Both the position numbers and the translations under genes were made by a program. Source: Symsagittifera roscoffensis (Eukaryota; Xenacoelomorpha; Acoela; Convolutidae). From it: a stretch of DNA of 64,000 nucleotides. Where the stretch lies: assembly GCF_963678635.1 (NCBI RefSeq), contig NC_087068.1, positions 25,608,318-25,672,317 of the forward strand. The letters are read 5' to 3'. Positions 20,579 to 28,361 of this stretch are shown here, piece after piece (position 1 is the first letter of the stretch; the number at the start of each line of letters is the position of its first letter). The notes beneath the pieces were generated by a model. It was not told the origin of the DNA. It saw nothing but the letters and a program-made list of their open reading frames with translations, and did no database searches.

Positions 20579-21933
20579 GAAGCAAGACCCCGCGACAGCC
20601 TCGCCCCTGTCAGTGGGCCTTCCTGGGGACAAAAGAAGTGGCCCCGTAGAAGACCGATTCAGGAAGATACTTGAGAGGAGGCAAGCCGAGTCGGGAGAAG
20701 AGAGCTTGGACGAAACTCTCAGTGAAACAGGAGAGGAAATGGAGGTGGGGAATGCACCTGAGCCGAAACCAGCTGAGGTGGATTTCACCGCCCAGGAGCT
20801 ACTGCAGGACCTGAGCGGAGACGATTGGGAGGTCACTGCCACGCCACCTCTGACCTCATCACCTCGTAAGAACCTGGAACTACTATTGACAAGCGAGACT
20901 TCCAACATGGGGATGATACTCTTGAGTGCAGAAGAGAGGCAAAAAAATACGTTTGAAGGGAACAAGAGTATGTTTCTGGGGAATCTGGAAGAGAAGGCTT
21001 GGCGGATTTCTTGAGTGAATTTAATCGTGAGACGAAGAGCGAGACCACGCTAGATAACTTCAAGGAAAAACTGTGGAACACGGTGGTCAAGTTTGGGGAA
21101 CCGGTGTTGATGGGCACCGGACTGGATGAAAAGGCAAGAAAGGAGTTGATGAGCAGGATGGTCAAGTTGAGGGAGACGCGACAGAAGACCAAAGCTGATG
21201 AATATAAAGACGGCTCTACTCTGAAGAAAAAGACTGATGATAAAATAATTAAAGTTGAAGGGGAGGATAAGATTAAGACTTGTAATATGATTAAAAGTAC
21301 TAATATCCTTAAGGCTCGAGCAGGGAGAGGCAAGAGTTGGAAAGGTCGGACCAGGACGGAGAGATCGAATCTGTGATGATAGTGACGACACCCCAAGCAA
21401 AGGTATGAAGTCTGGAAAAAGGAAGCGGGAGATGCAGGAGTTGAGCAGCCCGTCAGTGGATGCTGTCTCGGAGAAGAACTTGAGGGAGACTGCCCCCATG
21501 ATCTTAGCGCGGTGGAAGACGGCAGCCTTCAATAGTAGCTCCGAACCAAGGAGGCTAGCCGAAATAGTGAAAGCGATAGAGGTCTCGACAAGTCTGGTAA
21601 CGGAGGAAGACTTCAAACCTCAGAAGGCAGGCTCGAAAAAGGGTTCGACGAACAGAAAAAACCTGGAAAGTGGATGTGGGCAGAGAATGGATCTCGAGCG
21701 AACATCAAGCTATTGGCAAACAAGTGTCCAACGACCCTCTTGAGAAGAATGCGACAAGGAATACGGCTCGACCTTGGTGGGTGGCCCTAGAGACGATGAA
21801 GGAATTGGAGGACTGTCTGAAGAAGCTTGATCAAGGGGTGTCCCGCAAGCGTCGCAATTGGGCTACTCAACAGAAAGCCGAAGTCAACAAGTTGGAACTG
21901 GGAAGTCAGCTAAAGCGAACTTGACAGAGCCTG
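20410..21933 (+). pseudogene. Accessory block C, third part: acidic, fragmented region
   Basis: Coding-like pieces in three frames: 20410-21014 (with a TAA near 20522; acidic, LQDLSGDDWEVTATPPL), 20999-21376 (LDNFKEKLWNTVVKFGEPV..., then Lys-rich), 21405-21743 (basic) and 21670-21924, which is in frame with the long ORF below and separated from it only by TGA 21922-21924. No domain recognised. Confidence 0.4.
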
Positions 21934-24534
21934 TTGCGGGATTATTTTGAGGAGGCGATGAGAACAGCTTCATCAGCATTGCCTCTGATGGCGAATCCCT
22001 TCGTCAGTACCGCGGGACAAATGTTGTTCGCGTGGAGCCTAATGGGAATAGAATTGGAGGTCTTGACTTCATGTGACAAATTGAAATTGGGCAATAAAAA
22101 CCTAAAAGTCTACCAGATGCTGGTACAACACGTCGCGAGAGACAACTCCGGTCTGAGTCTGGCAAGAAGAAAAGATGCCACTTGTTTCATGAGGTGGATA
22201 ATGTCCGTAATGACCAATAGCACCGTCCAAGCGTGTATTCAGAAGGAAATGGGGAGCAAAACCATGGAGAGAAGAGTCTCCACCGTCATACTGAACGTGT
22301 ACCAGAGTACGGGGATCGAGAAGGAGGATGACTCGAGGCAATCCCTAGAAAATCATGGAAAACTTAATGATATACGAAGATTCCACATCAAGAAATTTGA
22401 AGAGGGGCATGATGTGCATCGCAACTTAGCCTTGGCTGAGTGTTACGCGAGACCCATTAAAAAGGGAGAGTATCAATACGTGTCTGGAGTGATGGGAATA
22501 GCGTACAATCCTTTCTTGAATTCAGAAGCCGCGAGCGCTTACAGGAATCATGAGGTGGCGGAGCTCTTGAAATTTTGGACGAAGAAGATAATCGTAATCG
22601 ATTCAATGGAAAGGGAGAAACCGAGCCTGGGCCTGCTACTTGAGGCGACACCAAGGGTGATAAGCGTGCCGCGCTCGAGCAAAAGAGTAGAATTGAGGAT
22701 GGGAAGCGGAAATGGCATGATGACTACGAATTTGGGAACGGTTTGGAAATTGCTGAGACCTTCCTGGTGTCCACATCCCCATGCGAGCTTGATTGAAGAG
22801 GTCACGGAACCAGTGAGGCTAACACCAACAAAAGATGAGGACCTGGGAACGTTGCACGTGACACACAAATTAACCCTACCACAGAGTAAAGAGTCGGGCA
22901 AAGCAACGAGTAAGCTGGGATCAGTAAAGAAGTTGGAACCTGATAGCTGTCTTGACTTGACGTGCGGAGGCGGAGGGCACACCTGTGATGGACGATCATG
23001 TGTCAGAATACAATCTTTTCAGGGAGAAGACCTAGTCACTTGGTTTTTTGACATAACAGAAAGAGAGAAGAGCGAGGTGCAGATAATGGCTGAGTGCTAT
23101 ACGAACACTACAGTGAATATAGCAACGGCGCTGGGGTTCTTCTCTAGAATGTGTATTCTGCAATCACTGGAGATGTTGGAGTCTGAACACCATTTGGTGA
23201 CGGCGTTGAGCGTGGAGTCGTGGCCAGGGGCGTTGCAAACCACCCAGAAACATATCAGAGGATGGAAAAATGGTCTAGAGGAGGAGATGGGATTTCCAGT
23301 GAGCGAAGCTTATGGCCTGCCTGTAAATGCAAAATCCTTGGTGGGATCAGTAATGGCCAACGTATGTGGGAGCCATTATCCATTGCACATGGCAATGGGA
23401 GAGGTATCCAGCCAAAGGATACTAGTGGATAAGGTCTTCTCGGCACCCAAGTGCGTACGGCTGGCTCGAATGTCGCATCATTCACACAGACTGTTGAGGA
23501 ATATCCTGGGAACTGTGCCAAGGGCACAAAGAGATGACTTGAATGAGATCTGGGGAGAAGAACTCTTGAGTTTAGGAGACGAAAACAGGAGCGATTTTGA
23601 GAGACAGAATGCCATCGGGAAGCCGATGAATAGTGTACCAGCGCCGGAGGAGGATGTTATGATGCACGAAAAAATGATTGAACTGGAGCCTCTGCTGGAA
23701 GTCTCGGGAGAACGCAATCTCCGAAGCATAGAAATTACACATGGGGAATGCCCATGCCATTGCTTGGCACAAGCAGTGTGGTACCCGGAGCATTCAAACC
23801 TTTGTTTAGTGTGGGATATAGAAGAAATTCGGTCAATCGGGTTACCCGATCATCCGCAGAAGGTGACCATGTTGGTAGTAACTACAATGTTGGCGTTACG
23901 ATGGATCGAAGAAAATGTAACGAAGTATAGGGAGTCGAAGACAGCTACGGCGGAATCGATTTACGCTATAGATTACAGCAGGAGACTTGAGTTGTTTGAG
24001 ACTGTATGCAAGGTATTCGCCATACCAATGATTGTCAGGCACGTATGGAGCCGCATAAGGTTATTTCCGTGGTTTCGAGCGACGTTGACATCTTGGTTGT
24101 ACATTGTGACGAAGGATCACATGAAGAAATACCAAAAGGAATATCGACAGTTCCTGGCGGAGATAGGTCCGGAAGCTTTCAAGAGACCTCCACTGACCCA
24201 TCGAAATGCGATCACAACAGGTTGGAAAAGAGTCGGTAGGGTGTCTAGAGATAATACCAAAGCAAGAGAGTCGATACTGGAGGAAGAATTGGTGAAGAAC
24301 GTGAGCTTGAGCCTGCACAATTCCTTTTGCTTGAACAGGGAATTGAAAACGAAAGGTTTACCGAATCAGGCAACGAGGTTGCAGGAGCAGAATGAGTGGA
24401 TGCGATCCTTCGAACAATTGAGAGCATGGGAAGAAATTGTGATCAGCTCTGATGATGAGGAAGCGCTACTGAGGCAGATCACGGTGTCAAATTCATCAGG
24501 TCCTAGCACTTCAAAGGCTAGGAATACGAAATGA
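21934..24534 (+). CDS. Accessory block C, last part: ~860-residue unknown protein, uninterrupted
   Basis: By far the longest intact frame of the window. The first ATG is at 21958 (MRTASSALPLMANPFVS), giving 858 residues; the frame is also open upstream through one TGA at 21922-21924, so this is probably the C-terminal part of a larger polyprotein. Visible features are a Cys/Gly-rich cluster near residue 340 (CLDLTCGGGGHTCDGRSC), an ECPCHC cluster near residue 605, many charged helices, and an acidic Ser-rich tail (ISSDDEEALL...). No RT, protease, nuclease, helicase or envelope motif was found and there is no N-terminal signal peptide. Function unknown. That it stays open for 2.6 kb while gag-pol is broken repeatedly is notable. 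Confidence 0.6.
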   Translation: MRDYFEEAMRTASSALPLMANPFVSTAGQMLFAWSLMGIELEVLTSCDKLKLGNKNLKVYQMLVQHVARDNSGLSLARRKDATCFMRWIMSVMTNSTVQACIQKEMGSKTMERRVSTVILNVYQSTGIEKEDDSRQSLENHGKLNDIRRFHIKKFEEGHDVHRNLALAECYARPIKKGEYQYVSGVMGIAYNPFLNSEAASAYRNHEVAELLKFWTKKIIVIDSMEREKPSLGLLLEATPRVISVPRSSKRVELRMGSGNGMMTTNLGTVWKLLRPSWCPHPHASLIEEVTEPVRLTPTKDEDLGTLHVTHKLTLPQSKESGKATSKLGSVKKLEPDSCLDLTCGGGGHTCDGRSCVRIQSFQGEDLVTWFFDITEREKSEVQIMAECYTNTTVNIATALGFFSRMCILQSLEMLESEHHLVTALSVESWPGALQTTQKHIRGWKNGLEEEMGFPVSEAYGLPVNAKSLVGSVMANVCGSHYPLHMAMGEVSSQRILVDKVFSAPKCVRLARMSHHSHRLLRNILGTVPRAQRDDLNEIWGEELLSLGDENRSDFERQNAIGKPMNSVPAPEEDVMMHEKMIELEPLLEVSGERNLRSIEITHGECPCHCLAQAVWYPEHSNLCLVWDIEEIRSIGLPDHPQKVTMLVVTTMLALRWIEENVTKYRESKTATAESIYAIDYSRRLELFETVCKVFAIPMIVRHVWSRIRLFPWFRATLTSWLYIVTKDHMKKYQKEYRQFLAEIGPEAFKRPPLTHRNAITTGWKRVGRVSRDNTKARESILEEELVKNVSLSLHNSFCLNRELKTKGLPNQATRLQEQNEWMRSFEQLRAWEEIVISSDDEEALLRQITVSNSSGPSTSKARNTK

Positions 24535-24968
24535 GCAGGGAGTTCAATGTGGATTTCTTGAGTCTTGAGAGGGAAAGGAAGGGGCTCAAGTGTGAACTCG
24601 GATGAAATCCGAGGTCGCGAAAAATAAAATTTAACGAAACAAAGTATTGTTGTTAATATGCTATAGTTATTATATAAATCAAAATAATGCATGACAATTT
24701 CTTGATTGGATAGGACAAAAGAAATTTTAATCACAAGCTTCAAAAACGGATATTTAAGGTGCAGGTATATGAAAACTTTGATTGCTGTTCAGCGATAGTG
24801 TGACAATTTTATATGGTTGTGAATTTTGGGATGTAGATAAACTTAAGTCTGCTGCAAACTTCTGTAAATGACCACTGGCACTGTATCTTGAGCCATACTC
24901 GGTATTCTGGAGATTCACTGGCAGGCGGCAACACGCGATGAGGACATCGATCTTGAGTCCGGGGAGTA
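24535..24968 (+). other. 3' untranslated region of the retroelement
   Basis: No ORF. A purine-rich run (gagagggaaaggaagggg, about 24566-24583) looks like a polypurine tract but lies about 390 bp before the LTR as defined here. A shorter ggggag lies just before it (24961-24966). Either the true plus-strand primer is the short one, or the left LTR has lost about 385 bp at its 5' end. Confidence 0.4.
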
Positions 24969-25870
24969 TGTGCAAGTCGGTCATATTTGGAAGTTTGACC
25001 TTGAGGAATACAAACTACGTGATTTTGGGAGGAGATTTAATTTTTCAAAAACTCGAATTGAGCCTGGCATGCTCAACTTTCTCGCGTAAACTGAAAATCT
25101 CAGAAATAGAAGATCAGAACAACCGATTTACAATCGCGGGAAAGTACTTGAAAAAAGCCGCGGGAAATTGCTATTCGCAATTTCCAGATACAAAACAAAC
25201 GCGAGTAGAGCCGTCCTATCCTGAAAGAGGAGAATGAGTTATTACGAAAGAAGAGTATATTCATTCGAGTTGAACCAGAGTGAACCCTCAGTGGAAAGGT
25301 GGACAGCTGGGGTATCCCAATGGTCCAATCCAAAAACTTATTTCTCAAGTCAAAACTCAATTCCTTTGCTGGAATTCGTTAATTACAAATTTCTTGAGTT
25401 AAAACTTAATTCCCTTTAATGCTAGAGTTGCTGATTAATTTAGTTACTCCAATTCTTGAGTGTGCTGGTATGCGAGTACCCAATTTAGTTTTCTTGAGTG
25501 TATTTTATGATTGTTATGTTGAGGTAAGGAGAGTTTTAGGTTGATCCATCTGAAATGGATCCAAGTTCCACTGTCTAATAAAAAGTAACTCTGCGGATTG
25601 TTCCGACCCTGTTTTTAACGGCGTTCGTGTATTTTTGGTAGTTTGAGACCTAAGTATGGGGACGTTCTTATTTTCTAGAGTTGGGGGGTATTTTGGTAGT
25701 GGCCTTTAAGCTGTAACGGGTTTTTAGTCTCATGTCGCAAGCGAACCGAATTGGCTCCGACCGTTCGAGGTAGAAAAACACAAGAGATAGTGTCCCTGAC
25801 TCTTGAGCCAATGGTTATAGGGCCTATTTTTCTTGAACCTCATGTGTGACCGAAGTAGGCGACTGTTACA
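24969..25870 (+). repeat. Right (3') LTR of the giant retroelement
   Basis: 902 bp, starting TGTGCAAG and ending CTGTTACA. It matches the left LTR with an extra ~27-bp segment near 25400. AATAAA lies at 25577-25582. It is followed directly by ACTACTACTAC, host DNA 220 bp upstream of the HADH start codon. Confidence 0.9.
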
Positions 25871-26089
25871 ACTACTACTACTTTCTAATTTTCGGCTTTG
25901 TGAATAGCTTATCGATTTCCATAGTTGTGAATAGGGTTTTAATTTTCGGTTCACATGATAAGTTAAGTGATTCACGTCTCAATATCTCAAAATGAACGAC
26001 TTGCCACTGTGTAAGGTCCCTGTATGGAAGGCTTCTTTATTTTCAAAACTTTTTCTTCTCAGCAATTTTTGTTTAGTTTCAAGGTTGAA
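25871..26089 (+). promoter_or_regulatory. HADH upstream region with splice-acceptor-like sites
   Basis: The only space between the right LTR and the HADH start. No TATA-like element was picked out. Two pyrimidine-rich tracts ending in AG (ttttcttctcag, AG near 26062; tttttgtttag, AG near 26076) precede the ATG, as in a 5'-UTR intron or a spliced-leader acceptor. Confidence 0.35.
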
Positions 26090-27804
26090 ATGACCACATT
26101 AATCTCTCGTCGCTTCTGCCATCAACCGAGTGGCATAAAGAATGTTGCCGTATTTGGCGGGGGTCTTATGGGATCCGGAATCGCACAAGTTGCTGCTCAG
26201 TCAGGCTTCAATGTGACGTTAGTGGATCAGCAAAAGAAGGTTTTGGAAGATGCTCAGAAGCGGATAAGACAAAGTCTAGAAAAGGTAGCGAAGAAGCAAG
26301 ATAAAGTTGAGCAATCAGAGTTTGTAGATTCCATAATTTCTAGAATAGATACAGAGCAGTTTGATGCGAACAAGTCGTCAACTTTCGCAGTTAGACCCGA
26401 AACTGATCTAATCATAGAAGCAATTGTCGAAAATATGGACGCGAAACACAAACTATTCAGTGTTTTAGATGCATCGGCGTCTGAGAAAACGATTTTTGCC
26501 ACAAATACATCATCGCTTCCCGTAGTAGAAATTTTCAAGCACGTTAAAAGACAAAGCTTAGTTGGTGGGTTGCATTATTTTAACCCTGTTCCAATGATGA
26601 AGCTTTTGGAGGTGGTGAAAGCTGAATCAACTAGTGAGGAGACATTTGAGAAGCTCTGCAATTTTGGAACTGAGATGAACAAGACAGTTGTGAAAGTTAG
26701 TTCTGACTAATTATTTTTTTTTGACAATTTTTGATGAACCACTATCGAATCTAACTAGGATAGACGCTTGCTGTGCATGTAGCAGAGAAAGTTCCGACCA
26801 CAAAAAATGAAACAAAAAAAAACAGTTTTTTTTTATAATTGTGTGGTTTTTTCTTCGTGGTTTGATGATCAAAACGGAAGCTTAGAAGTTAGATTATATT
26901 TGTAGCGTAGGTACGTTTGAAAACAGTTTTCCTCAAACATAGAAATTATAAACCAAAAAAAATTTAGGCTGAAACTTTTCTTTTAGTCCAAAGAACGCTC
27001 TACAAGAGTTTCGAAATCTAACTTTACTGTAGTGAAACTAAGTTTTCACGATTTAAACGGAATAATAAGTTTTCACCATTTAAACTGATCGCTCGCTGTG
27101 TTAGCTCGTAATTAGGCTAAAAATCAAAAATTTCAAACCGGTTTTTCTCGACACTGAGAAGACTGTGGTTTTATCATGTCGTTAGAATCACGACTGAAAG
27201 CGTTTTATATGGTACATCACTCAATTCATAATGATAAATATTTGTGACACCTGATTTTGCATTAAAATAATGATATTTTACGTTATCAATAGTTGGTCGG
27301 AAGAATACTGATTTATATTAAATCAATTTTTAAATTGAGAGAAAAATTGGTGGAAAATTTTGGTGGTATATATGTTTGAGACTATCAAATTGTGTTTTTT
27401 TTCTGTTTTGCGACTGATCCACTAACTTAAACGAACTTAAAGTAATTTTAGTGATATTGACGGAAAGTAAGCTTGTTTTAGTGCAAAGATACGCCCGGGT
27501 TCATTGTAAACAGATTGCTTGTCCCCTACTTAGCAGAAGCGGTCAGAATGCTTGAAAGAGGCGATGCAGAAATGAAAGACATCGACACGGCTATGAAGCT
27601 AGGAGCAGGCTACCCAATGGGTCCATTCGAATTGTTGGACTATGTCGGACTTGATACTTGTGTTGCCGTTTTGCAGGGATGGAGTGAAAGTTATCCAGAC
27701 AACCCTAGCTTCAGAGTTCCTGATACTATGAAGAAATTAGCGACCGAGGGTAAATTAGGCCGCAAAAGAAAAGTGGAGAAGGATTTTATAGTTACTCAAA
27801 GTAA
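26090..27804 (+). CDS. HADH: Mitochondrial 3-hydroxyacyl-CoA dehydrogenase, two exons, apparent 1-nt deletion near the end
   Basis: Oxidises L-3-hydroxyacyl-CoA to 3-ketoacyl-CoA with NAD+ in mitochondrial beta-oxidation. Exon 1 is 26090-26695 (202 codons), donor gttagt. Exon 2 starts at 27482 after ...ttgttttag; the junction is phase 0. The N-terminus [12 protein letters not shown] is a plausible targeting peptide. The Rossmann motif is [11 protein letters not shown] (residues 22-32), with Asp46 ending strand 2. The catalytic His162 is in GLHYFNPVP and Glu174 in KLLEVV. The C-terminal dimer domain has [12 protein letters not shown] and [26 protein letters not shown]. The family's end 'SGEGFYxY' is present as [10 protein letters not shown] then TAA at 27802-27804, but one frame away: the A4 run 27764-27767 seems to lack one A. 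With that base the length would be 309 residues, as usual. ATG 26024 is in frame but adds a non-conserved extension. Confidence 0.9.
26758..27302 (-). mobile_element. MITE family A copy inside the HADH intron
   Basis: Starts ggatag...gttccgacc (26758-26799) and ends ggtcgg (27295-27300). It matches in reverse the element at 34442-35057, including the internal blocks 'tttctcgacactga' and 'tcacgactgaaag'. Non-coding and wholly within the HADH intron. Confidence 0.65.
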
Positions 27805-28355
27805 TGTCATGGAGCTGCGATATCATCTTGATGGATTTAATCCTCTGGTCAATTATGTGCAGCACTCAATTTAGACACTCAACAATGGATCTTTTAACCA
27901 AGCCAAAATTTTTTAGAAATATTATTCCATAGCAGTTGAACTGTTTTTAAAATAAGAATTTGAATTTGAATGTTTAATCTGATGGTAATTATTGCGCCGG
28001 TTTGGTAGACCTCTGTTTTGATTGGAGGAGCTATTAGTATCATCACTGATCTTTTTCTCCTCAAATGTATCTTCTGAAATAATTTAATGATTCCCTCATG
28101 GCTTAACGGCAATTTTTGATCAAATTAGTTGCGTCTTTTGAAAAGTTTCGACCTGAGTTATTTTGCGTCTCCCCGCCTTAATTAAGAATATATATTGACG
28201 TCTATTCGATTTCGTTAGCGTTGGGCGGCCATAAATTAATGTCGAAAGAGTAGGTTCACGAAAACTAGTAGAGACGGGTTTGTAACTCGGATGCGGGGTT
28301 AATAAACCAACCTTGTTATGCTTGTAAAAGATAGAATTAAAAAATTTAATTTCAG
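27805..28355. other. Intergenic stretch between HADH and the KH gene
   Basis: AT-rich. No coding frame and no repeat recognised from elsewhere in the window. It must hold the HADH 3' end and possibly the KH promoter; no AATAAA was found close to the HADH stop. It ends in an acceptor-like tract (aatttcag, AG at about 28354) six bases before the KH start codon. Confidence 0.5.
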
Positions 28356-28361
28356 GTAGTA

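Larger units (their letters stand above)
3056..25870 (+). mobile_element. Giant Ty3/Gypsy-type LTR retroelement, decayed copy
   Basis: Two direct repeats, 3056-3930 and 24969-25870, start TGTGC and end GTTACA (TG...CA ends) and are nearly identical. Order inside: PBS candidate, long leader with minisatellite, coiled-coil ORF, Gag with two CCHC knuckles, protease, RT, RNase H, integrase (HHCC, DD35E, GPF module). RNase H before integrase places it with Ty3/Gypsy rather than Copia. About 10.6 kb of extra coding sequence then follows with a macrodomain-like segment, an SGNH-type hydrolase and a ~860-codon unknown ORF. Usual family length is about 5-8 kb, so this is three to four times larger. 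The coding part is visibly richer in G and purines on the plus strand than the AT-rich flanks. Single in-frame stops and 1-nt frameshifts show a decayed copy or an error-prone assembly. No 5-bp target duplication is evident (CCACT before, ACTAC after). Confidence 0.9.

Noticed and set aside
19432-24534. Envelope gene making the element a retrovirus
   Set aside because: No signal peptide, no furin-like site, and no fusion-peptide or clear membrane anchor seen in block C.
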